DNA of 64,000 bases from Aspidapion aeneum (taxonomy: Eukaryota; Arthropoda; Insecta; Coleoptera; Brentidae), in the NCBI GenBank assembly GCA_963576565.1, contig OY755047.1, positions 31,912,851-31,976,850 of the forward strand, given 5' to 3'. The translations under genes and the position numbers were made by a program. Shown piece by piece: positions 1 through 11,078 of this stretch; position 1 is the first letter of the stretch; every line of letters begins with the position of its first letter. The notes under the pieces are model-generated. The model had not been told where the DNA came from. It ran no database searches and saw only the letters and a list, made by a program, of their open reading frames with translations.

Positions 1-600
1 ATTGATGTGTGGACCCTGTACCGCAAATAAACAGTTTGTACCAAAGTTAGTTGATTGATGACAGCAAAGGAAAGAAAACTCCAAACTTTTTGATGATATT
101 ATCTTGCCAGTTATTTTTATTCCAAGTAATCTCTACTAATTTTTATATCTCGGCGTCACTCCCCATTTTTTTCAATTTTCTCGATAAGAATTTAATTTTA
201 CCACGCCTCTTACATATACAGTGGCGACTTTTAATAGAACGCTACTCCTAGCGGGTTATTATGTAGTTTAAAAAAACACGTCAACAGAGTTTTTTCGTGG
301 GTTTGATTTCTGATGCAAAACATTTTTGGTCGGAACCCCGGAAATGGGCCTACTCATATACAACTTTTTTTTCAATGGGATGACCCCCCTTGTAGTACCT
401 CATTAGAAAGGTTATAAAAAAAATAACGGAAGAATTTGTTTTACATAATTATGTATGTCAATTAATATTTTTAAAAATTATTTGTCGATCTTTTCATCGA
501 TCGATATATATATATATAGCAGTTTATACTCGCCTGCACTTGTTCTAGTTTCTCTCGTATCCCGGTAGATGGCGCTTCTTGCGAGGGTTTTCTCACTATA
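1..600. other. AT-rich stretch, nothing recognised
   Basis: No convincing coding region, RNA or transposon end is visible. There is a short (AT)n run near 505-520, next to a GATC-type repeat. Small open frames here have no recognisable composition or motif and are treated as chance. Confidence 0.5.
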
Positions 601-614
601 TACATAGGACGAGA

Positions 615-721
615 GACTGTCTGATTAATTTCGCAAGGGTGTCACATTGACCAAGCAGTGTTCTGAGGAGTCCCATAAGGACGAAACAGTCAACACTTAT
701 TAGGTGTCCATTAGATCTTGG
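615..721 (+). ncRNA. Hammerhead-ribozyme-like motif
   Basis: The order CTGAGGA (663-669), a GTCC/GGAC stem with a CATAA loop (670-682) and GAAA (683-686) reproduces the hammerhead core: CUGANGA, helix II, then GAA plus A15.1. The variable core position 7 is G here. Helix III can form as GACTGT (615-620) with ACAGTC (686-691), six perfect pairs in the correct register, with C621 as the predicted cleavage base. In that fold helix I has no good closing pair. A type I alternative uses GTGTC (704-708) and pairs CCAAG (651-655) with CTTGG (717-721), but leaves helix III weak. Hammerheads of this kind are known in Penelope-like elements and animal SINE-like repeats. It may be a decayed copy. Confidence 0.5.
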
Positions 722-829
722 AGCCCTGTGAGGTTAAGCTTTCGAGCTACCCACGGAAAAATATGAGAGAAAAAAAACTTATTTTTACCCGATTAGCCAT
801 GAAAACTTGTTTGATTTATAAAATATACA

Positions 830-1100
830 TTTAAAGTGGCGGATCCAGGATGTTTGGTGGTGAGGGACCAAGAAGGCAATAATTTTTTTTTAATGGTTTT
901 AATAAGTTTGAACTATAAACTTAAGAACCAGATGAAAATAAAATGCGCCTGTCCCAAAGTAATTCTTAAAAGCTTCTCACCTATTAAAGGACGAGAAAGA
1001 AATCCGAAATATGAATGTATATAACAAAGATAGCTAGAATTTTTCTAGATTTTTTTCGTGACAGACCCCGACTTTTAAAAAATTATCTCTACCAAAAGTC
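830..1100. repeat. Possible hAT MITE end fragment
   Basis: The sequence AGTGGCGGATCCAGGA at about 835 matches the terminal sequence of the intact MITE at 1385. No matching opposite end or target duplication was found downstream, so this looks like a solitary or decayed end. The 62-codon open frame over it is chance. Confidence 0.3.
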
Positions 1101-1376
1101 GGCGAAATCGGGGATGACTTGCATCGTCGCACGTCCTCTTTAAAAGGCTCCGCGCCGGACCTGCAAAAATCGATACCAACTTCTCCCTAACGAATCAAGG
1201 GTAGAAATAAAACAAGTGCTCTCGCAGCTGCGTGGCTTATCGAAAGTATCATTTGATCCAATAGAATCTATTAAAGGCGATGTACAACTTTGGCTTTTAA
1301 GAATCGCTTTAGAACACCCGGTATGTTTTCCTGCTTAAAGCAGAAACACTACACTGTCTCCCCCAGTCTCTGCGGT
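1101..1376. other. No recognised feature
   Basis: Unique-looking sequence with moderate GC around 1120-1330. Nothing could be assigned. Confidence 0.4.
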
Positions 1377-1384
1377 TAACTAAC

Positions 1385-1650
1385 CAGTGGCGGATCCAGG
1401 AGGGGGGCACTAGGGGCACCTGCCCCCCCCCCCCCCGAGAATTTTTTGAATATACAAAAAATGAGTGAAAAGTAATGTTTTTGCCAATAAAAATTCAAAA
1501 TTTTTGCCTGCGGCGCATGAAAGTGTCTATTTTTTTTATTATCGAAATTACAACCACTGACTAATTCAATAAAATATATACCGTTTTTTACCAACAGAGA
1601 ATGTCACCTAAAGTGCCCCCCCCCGAGAAGCACCTCTGGATCCGCCCTTG
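1385..1650. mobile_element. hAT-type MITE
   Basis: This is a 266-bp non-autonomous element. Its left end begins CAGTGGCGGATCCAGG and its right end, read inverted, gives CAAGGGCGGATCCAGAGG. C/G-homopolymer tracts follow both ends. It is flanked by a perfect 8-bp duplication, TAACTAAC, at 1377-1384 and 1651-1658. The CAGTGG-type terminus and 8-bp duplication are diagnostic of the hAT superfamily. There is no coding capacity. Confidence 0.85.
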
Positions 1651-1689
1651 TAACTAACTTGATTTAAAAACGCAATCCACCTGTTCAAA

Positions 1690-3385
1690 AACCTCCATTT
1701 TGCATTTTGATAAAAATAACTGTGTTACAAAGTTCCCGACTCAGTTTAAAAGTAAACAACTTTTACCACTTTTTAATACCGTTCGTTCCTTCGTTTTGGA
1801 GCAGCTTTAAAAATAAAAAAAAATTAAATAGCCACTTTTAACTCTCTTTTTGGAAACCTAAAATTAAAACTCTGCATTATATTAATGTTGCCTCATTTGG
1901 CGTTCTGAAAAAAATAACTATTTTACAACTTGCCCCGGACTCACCTACTTGAAAGAGTTCTCAACACATTTTAAAAATAAACAATTTTTACCGCTTTTAA
2001 AGACCCCTTCTTCTTCCTTTTTCCTGCAACTTTAAAAATAAAAAAAGTTAAATGGCCACTTCTAAATTTTTTTTCGGAAACCTAAAATTAAAATTCTGCA
2101 TTACATCAATGTTGCCTCATTTTGCGTTCTGAAAAAAATAACTCTGTTAGAACCTGCGTCGTGTTAGAGCCTGCCCCGGACTCCACTACTTGAAAAAGTT
2201 CCAGGCTCATTTTAAAAATAAATAATGTTTTACCGCTTTCAAAGACCGTTTGTTCCTCCGTTTTGCTGCAAATTTAAAAATAAAAAAAGTTAAATAGCCA
2301 CTTTTAATTCTTTTTTCGGAAACCTCAAATTAAAACTCTGCAATATATCAATGTTGCCTCATTTGGCGTTCTGAAAAAAATAAATTTGTTACAACCTGCT
2401 CCGGATTCCCTTACTTGAAAAAGTACCCCACTTATTTTTTTATTTTGCGTTCTGAAAAAAATAACTCTGTTAGAACCTGCGTCGTGTTACAGCCTGCCCC
2501 GGACTCCCCCACTTGAAAAAGTACCCGGCTCATTTTAAAAATAAATAATGTTTTACCGCTTTCAAAGACAGTTTGTTCCTCCTTTTTTCTTTAACTTTAA
2601 AAATAAAAAAAGTTAAATAGCCACTTCTAAACCTTTTTTCGGAAACCTAAAATTAAAACTCTGCATTATATCAATGTTGTATCATTTGGCGTTCTGAAAA
2701 AAATAACTGTGTTACAACCTGCCTTGTGTTACAACCTTCCCCGGACTCACCTACTTGCAAAAGTTCCCGACTTTCCGACTCATTTTAAAAATAAACAATT
2801 TTTACAGCTTTTAAAGACCCTTCGTTCCTCGGTATTGCTGCAACTTTAAAAATAAAAAAAGTTAAATAGCCACTTTTAACTCTTTTTTCGGAAACCTAAA
2901 ATTAAAACTCTGCAATATATCAATGTTGCCTAATTTAGCGTTCTGAAAAAAATAACTTTGTTACAAACTGCTCCGGACTCCCCTACTTGAAAAAGTTCCC
3001 CACTTATTTTAAGAATAAAAATTTTTTACCGCTTTTAAATGCCGTTTCTTCCGCCGTTTTGCTGCAACTTTAAGCATACAAAAGTTAAATAGCTACTTTT
3101 AAATCTTTTTTCGGGATCCTCAAATTAAAACTCTGCATTATATCAATGTTGCCTCATTTGGCGTTCAAAAAAAAATTACTATATTACAACCTGCCTCGTG
3201 TTACAACCTACCCCGAACACCCCTACTTGAAAAACTTCCCGACTCATTTTAAAAATAAACAATTTTTACCGCTTTTAAAGACCCTTCCTTCCTCCGTTTT
3301 GCTGCAACTTTAAAAATAAAAAAAGTTAAATAGCCACTTTTAACTCTTTTTTCGGAAACCTCAAATTAAAACTCTGCATTATAAT
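1690..3385. repeat. Tandem array, ~220-250-bp unit
   Basis: The landmark CTCTGCATTATATCAATG or a close variant recurs near 1869, 2093, 2336, 2660, 2909, 3131 and 3371. This gives spacings of about 222-250 bp plus one of about 324 bp that includes a partial extra unit. Each unit also carries GGCGTTCTGAAAAAAATAAC, a CCCCGGACT segment, a TTTTACCGCTTTTAAAGACC segment and an AAATAGCCACTT segment. Units are diverged, so the array is not recent. No open frame runs through it. Confidence 0.85.
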
Positions 3386-3984
3386 TTCATCGCAAGCTAA
3401 TTAAAGGTAAAAGCAGGTTTAAAATTTTGTTACGTGGTAAAAATTAAGAGGCAATTTTAACTTTCCATTACAGACCCTTATAAAGGAGTTAGAAACATTC
3501 ATTCCTTCTTTTAAGAAGATTTATTATACAGAGATCGTTTTAAAAGTTTCCACGTTCAAGATATTTGTCTTCAATTGACAAGGCTTTGGCAGGAATTACA
3601 CCACCAAAGATTCTTATTAAAGAAATAAATCTTCTTATGTTGAAATAGGGTGATTTCGAGAAACACATTTCACACTGTCGTGACCTGTCACTTCGTTATC
3701 TATATTTAATAACTAGAATTAACATTGTTATTAGATAGTTTTTAGTCATACCTTGACACTTGATATTTGAACACATGTAGCTAACGGCTTCCGTGGAACC
3801 CCGCAAACTCATGGACGTTTAACATAAGAAGCGAGCTTCCATTACATTTCGCGCCATTTCCGATCGGCTGGCGCTGGCTGCACTGGGAAGATGGGAGAAT
3901 AAGAAACAGAGGTAATAGGAAATATATTTTGCTACTCTTGCATTTTTTCTTTTGTCATTTGAGATATCTGAAAAAAACCTTTGA
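3386..3984. other. No recognised feature
   Basis: AT-rich sequence after the tandem array. The region near 3840-3900 is somewhat richer in GC. No motif or repeat was recognised. Confidence 0.4.
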
Positions 3985-4257
3985 AGGTAAAGAAACAGCG
4001 AGTATCAAAATAGCGATGTATCAAAATAGCGTTTGTAACAAAACAGCGATGTATCAAAATAGCGACTATCAAATTAGCGACAACCAAAATAGCAATGTAT
4101 CAATATAGCGACAATCAAAATAGCGTCAATCAAAATGGCGATGTATCAAAATAGCGATGTATCAAAATAGAAAATAGCACCCTTTAAAATCCCGGGAAAA
4201 AAGTCAGGAATATTTTTTTTTTAATACGCTATTGTGTTCCATCGCTATTTTGTACCG
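3985..4257. mobile_element. Foldback minisatellite element, AGCG core
   Basis: The left arm has about a dozen ~16-bp units of the type TATCAAAATAGCGATG (3994-4170). The right arm holds reverse-complement units ending ATCGCTATTTTGTACC. Both ends begin GGTA when read inward. Between the arms is a segment, ATCCCGGGAAAAAAGTCAGG (about 4189-4208), that recurs inverted in the foldback element at 27342-28234. No target duplication was identified. The structure resembles Drosophila FB elements, whose inverted repeats are tandem arrays. Membership in one family with the 27-kb element is inferred. Confidence 0.65.
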
Positions 4258-4764
4258 GAGCCATATGGTATATAAATAAAATTATTGTTATTACCACCCC
4301 ATTTAGATGAGTAGAGCAGTAGACCAATAATAATTATACTAATTATAATTAGTACTTATTTCAGTCTGTTTTTCTTCTCCCTTGACTCCCGTTTATCTTA
4401 ATTCTTAACTTCCATTACGTTTTGCCGCAGTAATTATTTAGATCGCCTCATCACATGTGCTAAATGAACGCAAGTTACCTTCTTGAAAGTGGGCCGGCTA
4501 ATTTTGTTTCCTTTTTCAGTCTTCCAACCCCCTAAGGAGTTTTTTTACCAAAAATGTTCTTTTAGGAAAAAATGTTTGTAACGTTGAAAAGAAAGCGTTT
4601 TTCGCTTATGTCGACTTGTTTAAACTCAACTTTATACTGTTTGTGCCACGTCCACCGACGGAGCTACAGGGGCCTGGAGGCCATGCCCCTCCCCCCCAGA
4701 GCTCTCCAGGTACCTACTCCAGAAAAATGTGGCAACAAAATATTGAAAAAGCTGACGTATATAA
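4258..4764. other. No recognised feature
   Basis: AT-rich sequence. A short C-rich patch at 4660-4710 resembles a MITE terminus, but no partner end was found. The 89-codon open frame at 4572-4841 runs into repeat sequence and is not supported as a gene. Confidence 0.4.
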
Positions 4765-5665
4765 AACCCATATTTGACCTATCTATAATTCTACTTCGGA
4801 ATGAGCTACGAAACTCAAACCAGCTCAGTCGTAGAAATTGACAGATTTAACAATCCCTCCAAGTTTAATAGACTTCCATAAAGCAGTAAAGTAGTTACGG
4901 AATTTTAAAAAACGTCGAATTTGCCACTCACTCACACTCATGTACTCATGTATAGATCATCAAAATTCAACTCTACTTCCAGACACGGTACAAAGCTGAA
5001 ATTGGGCAGACTGATAGAATATATCAGCAAACCCTTGAAAAAAAAAAAAAAAAACATTTTTTTATTTATCAACGTCTCCTATACATTTAAAGTTATGAAA
5101 TACATGTAAAGTTTTGTAAAATTAATACCGACCAGAAACGCTAAAGGGCTGGGTTTTGGCAGACTGATAGAAACTATGATAAAACTATAGGAAAAAATTA
5201 AAAAACACCCAAAATATTTATTTGCTCCCCCCCCCCTAACATGTAAAGTTATGAAAAAGTGACATTGCCCACTTCCAGAAACGCTAGAGAGCTGAGCTTT
5301 GGCAGACTGATAGGAACTGTACAAAACTATAGGAAAAAATTAAAAAACACCTAAACTTTTATTTACTTCCCTCCCTATTCATGTTAAGTTATGTCAAACG
5401 ATTATTGCTGGTATTCCATAAAAATAATTGAAATAAGTATAGCCAGGTTCTCCAATAAAAAATTTCAAAATTAAAGGTTTTTACTAGTGTGGAATTAAAC
5501 ATAAACAAGTTTGGCTGTAATAGCAAAGTATAAGAAAACATATCCAAACTAGTAAAAACCTTTGATTTTGAAATTTATATCCGCGAACTCACTTATTTTT
5601 ACGGAATACCATTTTTGCGTAACTTTTTTCGGCTTGGCTTTTTTTACATGTGATGTTTATGTTAT
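4765..5665. repeat. Composite dispersed repeat, copy 1
   Basis: The repeat opens with a segment containing CTACTTCGGAATGAGCTACG. Units of roughly 150 bp follow, each with CACTTCCAGAAACGCTAGAG and GGCAGACTGATAGGAACT. It ends in an inverted-repeat module (about 5410-5665) containing TTTGGCTGTAATAGCAAAGT and closing in GGCTTTTTTTACATG. The same order of parts recurs at 20690-22505 and 35250-36440. Nothing in it is coding. Confidence 0.75.
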
Positions 5666-5762
5666 AATATATTTTTATATTAAATAAATATATATTTATG
5701 TTGCTATATTTACAGCAGGTAAGGAAGTTTTTAAAAATTAAGAAGAAAATTATACCAAATTT

Positions 5763-5920
5763 CTGAATGGATAAGAAATAAAACAAAAGTAAAGGATGTA
5801 GGAGGAGAAGTAGCAAAATTAAAATGGACATTTTCCGGTCATAATATCAGACAGAAAGGCAATCGATGGAACAAATGTATTGTAAACCTTGGGAAAATAG
5901 AAGTATCTAGAGAATCAATT
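5763..5920 (+). pseudogene. LINE ORF2 C-terminal fragment
   Basis: Plus-strand translation gives EWIRNKTKVKDV followed by VAKLKW and GHNIRQK. This aligns with the corresponding part of the larger LINE relic at about 27085-27180. Such segments belong to the C-terminal tail after the reverse transcriptase in this type of LINE. It is a short fragment without RT motifs. Confidence 0.6.
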
Positions 5921-7210
5921 CTAGATCTCTCGCCAACTCAGCCCTCTATGGCAGATAACCCAATCCATTTTTATAAGTAGGTTTCCAGAAACGGGTGAGA
6001 GTGAGAATGAGCATCTTCCCACGTCAGGACCAATACAGATGCGGAAATCAAGTGAGATCGCATGCGCACTTTGGCTTTCACCCGATTCACGTTTTAGCCA
6101 TAAAACTCAAAAACTTCTGCGCCAATAATAACGAAATTTTAATTAATTTTAAGCTTATCCTCATTACACCTTTTAAATTTACCCTCTAAAAACTTCCTCC
6201 CTAAAAACTCTATAAAATCTTAGTTTAATAGCGCGAAAATTTATATAATTACAACTAAACTTTGCATTTGTATAACCTGATGCTAGAAAAATGGGAATAG
6301 GAAATTTTTTTTGTATTTTTGATAGGGTTTTTGAAAAACGCTTGGGCATGTCGATATTCGAGGACACTTTTTGGTGGCTTAAGTAAGGTTATTATCCTAA
6401 TAATTATCTTCGTTCCTCGTGGATCTGATAATTTAAAATAAAATCGTTTTATTTCAAAGCTTTTCTTACCTATTTTTATTCATCATTAGGTTTTTCATTA
6501 TATCCTTATTTTGTTAAGTAAATAAAGTTCCTTACCGGGAACTGGCTATTGAGTATAAAATAATTAGAAAGGCGAAGCAAATAAAAACGTAAGTACTCAC
6601 GCCATTAAGCAAAACGGTTGGCTGGTTTTTTCTATAGACCCTAATTGAAATTGCGTTTATTAGTTTTAAGAGAAGTTTTGTTTTATAATGCAAACATTTA
6701 AAATTTTATAAGCTGCAGATCATTAATACAAAATCATAAAAAAGCTCTCCCTCTACTTTTAAATTGTAATGCAACCCCCCTAAGTAGAAGTAGTAGTAGT
6801 GTGAGGTAGGCTCTGGGCCTGGCTACAAGGCATATGAAGCGCTTTTTTCGCCAACCCCCGGGCAACCCCCTACTGTGTCCTTCCTTGGCTGAGAAATCTT
6901 TCCGTCTTCTGTACAAAATCCAGCATATCGGGCCATCTCAGATTTAGAGGGTGTTCCGTCTTAAAGGCTTTCTCTTCTTGCCTATTTGTATGCTTCACGT
7001 AATGTGTGCGCTGAGGTCTCGCCCTCGGTTCAACATCGTTTGAACGTCGCTTCCTTCACTTGCCTCTTCGCCAAGTGTCCTTGTAGCACGCAGTGTCTGG
7101 TAGGGACTCCCACTATGAATCCTACCTTTCTTCGTGTTCACTGGAGGAGGGAGTCCGTACGAGACTTGCTGTATTCGGTGACACGGTATCGAATTAGATC
7201 CCGGCGATAG
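5921..7210. other. Unassigned; GC-richer segment at 6820-7205
   Basis: The first 900 bases are AT-rich and featureless. From about 6820 to 7205 the composition shifts to noticeably higher GC and looks transcript-like, but neither strand gives a long or recognisable protein. It abuts the 5' end of the Penelope-like element and could be its decayed upstream part or an unrelated fragment. Confidence 0.35.
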
Positions 7211-8585
7211 ATTTGTAAGTTTTGATGTAGAAAGTCTCTACACCAACGTGCCAATAAATGAGTCACTCAGTATCATCAAAAACAAATTACAAACTGATGA
7301 TACACTTCACGAGAGAACAACGCTATCGGTGAAGGGGGTGATGGATCTTTTGGAGCTCTGTCTCCGTAACTCTTACTTTCAAGTGAAAGATAAGTTTTAC
7401 GCGCAAAATGATGACTTCCAATGGGTGCATCTCTTTCGCCAGTGGTAGCAAACATCTACATGAAGTGGTTCGAGGACAATGCGATCAACACAGCAAGAGT
7501 CAAACCAAAACTATGGCTACGATCATGGATGACACATTTATAATATGGCCGGAAAATGATGAAGAACTACAGAATTTTCTACACCATTTAAACGGTATTC
7601 GACCAACAGTCAAGTGCAACATGGAAATTGAAAAATATTCGGCCTTATCTTTTTTGGATGTTCTTGTCAAACGATTAGACAGGAACATTCAAACCACTGT
7701 ATATAGGAAACCTACACACACGGGACAGTAGCTAAATTTTAAGTCTAATCATTCTGTTGCTACAAAACAAGGAGTTATAAGAAATTTGTATTTAATAGCC
7801 GTAAATATTTGTAGTAAGAATGAAGAATTAACCACAGAAATTAACAACATTAAAAAGGACTTACAACAGAATGGTTATTCCGAGAAATTAGTAAACTCAA
7901 CGATATTTAAATTTAAAAACAAACTAAATGTACCAAATTCTCAAAATAATAATCCATTAGGTGTTATTAACATACCATATGTTCAAGGGATTTCAGAAAA
8001 CATATGGCTAAACACTATAATATAAAAATAGTATTTTCTTCGGGAAATACGATAAGAAGTTTTGTAACTAAAACAAATCCAGACAATCCCTCAAATAATA
8101 AGGAATGTATTTACCAAATCCCGTGTGAGTGTGGTAAATCATATGTAGGTGAAACGAAATGCCCTCTTCAGGTTAGAGTAAATGGACATCTAAAACGTAC
8201 CCAATTAGGGGATATTCAAAAATCCGGTTTAGCAGATCATGCATGGTCAAATGATCACAGGATTCAGTGGTACGAAGCTAAAGTTTTACATAAGCAGTCG
8301 CATTGGCGAAAACTAAAGTTTATTGAAGCTGCGTTTATAATGCAGAATAAAGAAGTTTTCAGTCAACCAAGCACGGACATACCAAACATATGGAAACCAC
8401 TCCTTAAGGAAAACAGGCTTAAAAAGGAGGCGGGCCGTCACACCTGACTGCACACCAAGTAGTATAAGTGGTAGCCTAGAGACTAGATTGTTTAGTTTAC
8501 AAATAACGGTTAGAGATACTTACTAACCGAAAGGTCGTGTTTTAAAATAAATAAAGACAATGGAAGTCCGACATTTTATTTCTAC
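7211..8585 (+). pseudogene. Penelope-like retroelement, 5'-truncated, frameshifted
   Basis: The reading starts FVSFDVESLYTNVP, a reverse transcriptase motif of Penelope-like elements, and runs to about 7405, where a one-base shift interrupts it. The RT continues in another frame (7408-7731). Its catalytic region reads MDDTFIIW, with the first residue of the usual YVDD lost at an altered site. A linker (7786-8025) follows, then an endonuclease segment (8004-8447) with CECGKSYVGE, fitting the GIY-YIG domain of Penelope elements. The tail to about 8585 recurs at 59824-59950 (inverted) and 61350-61501. Stop codons and shifts make it non-functional. Confidence 0.85.
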
Positions 8586-9764
8586 TTTTTTTGCTAGGTT
8601 ACAAACAGCACCTCTTCATGCTGATTTTGAAAATATGAATTCCAAGTTTTAAATTTTTTTGCCCCCCCCCAGGCAGTAGATGAGTAGGTATATCGACCGG
8701 AAGTTTCGATTTTAATACAAACATGGTTAAAGCAAAAAACAATTTATTTGCTTATGCATGCATGTTTGTAGTACGTGTATAGTACTTCAAAATGTACCTC
8801 TTATATTTGGAGTCCTCTAGAAAAAAAAGGTGATTGCCGCCCCTCCCCTTCGATCAAAACCCCTTTTTACAAACAAAGAGTTAAACAACATATTTGTACT
8901 TAGTCAGCATCCACAACACAAAATAATAGTTGCAAAATACTATAGAAGTCAAAAAAATTAATTCCTAAATTTTAAAATTACATTTTTTATATTTAAAATC
9001 GACGAAAAAAGCACAGCCTGAAACGTAAACAAACCGTCCAAGACTGCAAGCGAAGTCAACTGTATCAGCTGTGTGGGCAAAAACTGATGAATGTATATTG
9101 TGAGGATGGGCACTCCTGTCTGTTTAGGTTCTTGGGTTAAAGGAAATTCCTGTTTGCTTAAATTACGTAACGCAAAAATCATTACGCATCTATATTTAAC
9201 TTTCGCTTAGTGCGTTACGTATTTAAGAACAAGCCATAAAAACACCCAATCACGGGATTAAAGAATACGGGTGTAGGTCAGGTTGGATGATTAGGGGGGG
9301 CATGGCCTTCATGACCCCTCTCTTAGGTGCTCCGGCTGGTGCTAACAAACTTTAGATAGCCACTATTAAATTCAAGACCCGAGGGATTGATACGGGCGTA
9401 AGTTTACGATTCAGTTTTGCCCGGTGTGTATTGTGTTATCTAATTTGAAATTTATATAGGACTGCAACTAGGTTTAAAATAAAAACATTATAAAAATATG
9501 ATAAAATTCCCCGGCGATTCCTAAAGCAACATAAGGTACGGTTACTACGGATATTATTATCTAAATATAATTAATTTTAATATAATACTCAAAAGACTTT
9601 GACAAATGTATTTGTATTTTTGCGGGTCAAAAAGGAAATAATAAAATGTACACCTTAATCTACATTCTAGCAAAAGTGGAAAGTAAAAAATGCTTTTTAG
9701 AGGTGACAACTTTTGATTACTTTTTTATTTAAATATTTTTTATATTTCAATTTGAAGCTGGTGG
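8586..9764. other. No recognised feature
   Basis: AT-rich sequence. A G-rich run near 9290 followed by a C-rich stretch resembles a MITE end, but no partner was found. No coding signal. Confidence 0.4.
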
Positions 9765-11078
9765 AGTTCAATTTTATTATTTGGCGACCATGACAGGACA
9801 TTCGTCGGTTAAATGAAACTCTTTACAGAAGACGCAAGTAAACTTCTTTTTCTGCTGATTAACCAAATCTGTAGCCGTAGGTATTTTATCTTGAAATATA
9901 TTATCTTTCTTCTTTCTGCTTGGTTAAAACCCAGAAACAGCAAGTCTAATTTTCCCTTCATTCTCAACTTCTCGAGGTAGAAATTCCATAAGCTTTTTCA
10001 AAATTCACGGTGTCAAGCCAATCAAAAGTTCTAAGGTGTCTTCAAACGATTCAATTTTAGGCCCAGAACTGATGACAAAAAGTTTTTATTAGGTAGGTTT
10101 TCTTTGTTAAAAATTGTAGTTTCCCAACCACGTAAATCAAATTGTCCTTTTTCCATAACAGCTTTAGATTCGCATATAAAGTCGGAAAATTCTTTTTCAG
10201 TGTTGACACTAGTGACACAGTTATCAACGTAAAAACTTTTCGCTAATTTGGAGATAGTATCTTTGGAAAAACTTGAAGATTTATTGGTCATGTTCTTTAT
10301 TTCCTTAGACAAATGATATTGGATTAGAGCACCCAGATGAAAAGGGCTACAGGTTAATCCAAAAACGCCTCTTGCATGGCGAAAGTAGACTAAATCACCT
10401 AATTCCGTGTACCAAAGAAATCTTAGAAAATCACTGTTGGATTTTGAAATACTAATTTGCAGAAATGCTTTCTTGATATCAGATATTATCCCAATTTGTC
10501 CTAGTCTAAATTTCAATAAAATAGATGGAATAATTTCGATGAAATTCGTTCCTTTTTCTAAGTACTGATTCAAGGACGGATGGCTTTTCTCATGTGCTGA
10601 TGCATCAAAAAAATCACCGCCAAATTTCTTGAATTCAGTTTTGGGGTATTTCAGTTGGGTATTTGAGGTAGATTGTACGCTTATGTTACTCAAACGATCA
10701 CTCAATACCAGCTGTTCTATTCTGCATTATATCGTATTAAATTTCGACAAAAATGAGTCAGCGATTTCAATTTGGGAGCCAATATCATCAGGAGAACAAT
10801 CAGAATCTAACATACAGTCTAACATCTTTCTATTAGGCTCCATCATCTCATCATTTTTAATTGTTAGAACATTAAAATTAGCTTGTACGAAACTAATATC
10901 AGGATTTATTCCATCAAGTGTTTTCACAATTTCATCATAAAATCTCCCAAATGATAGACGGAAAACCTCCAAAAGTTTCTGAATTCTTTCCATATCTTGA
11001 AGTGTACGGTCCTGTCACGAATAATATATATTATAATCTATAATCTTGGGTATCACGGTCGCCAAATAATAAAATTTA
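9765..11078 (-). pseudogene. BEL/Pao LTR retrotransposon fragment, rearranged
   Basis: Reading the minus strand: 11077-11050 resembles a primer-binding-site region (TTTGGCGACCGTGA). A gag-like N-terminus starts MERIQKLLEVFRLSFGRFYD (10993-10727). Next comes a Pao-type reverse transcriptase (10705-10031) with DIKKAFLQIS, FRHARGVFGLTCSPF and the catalytic YVDNCVTSV, which is normally YVDD. The last part (to about 9775) is a gag C-terminus with a zinc knuckle, CVFCKEFHLTDEC (CX2CX4HX4C). The order gag-RT-gag is not that of an intact element. Protease, RNase H and integrase are missing. Confidence 0.8.

Noticed and set aside
6986..7210. 74-codon Cys-containing frame as a zinc-finger protein
   Set aside because: The cysteine spacing does not fit a known zinc finger, and the frame ends at the Penelope junction.
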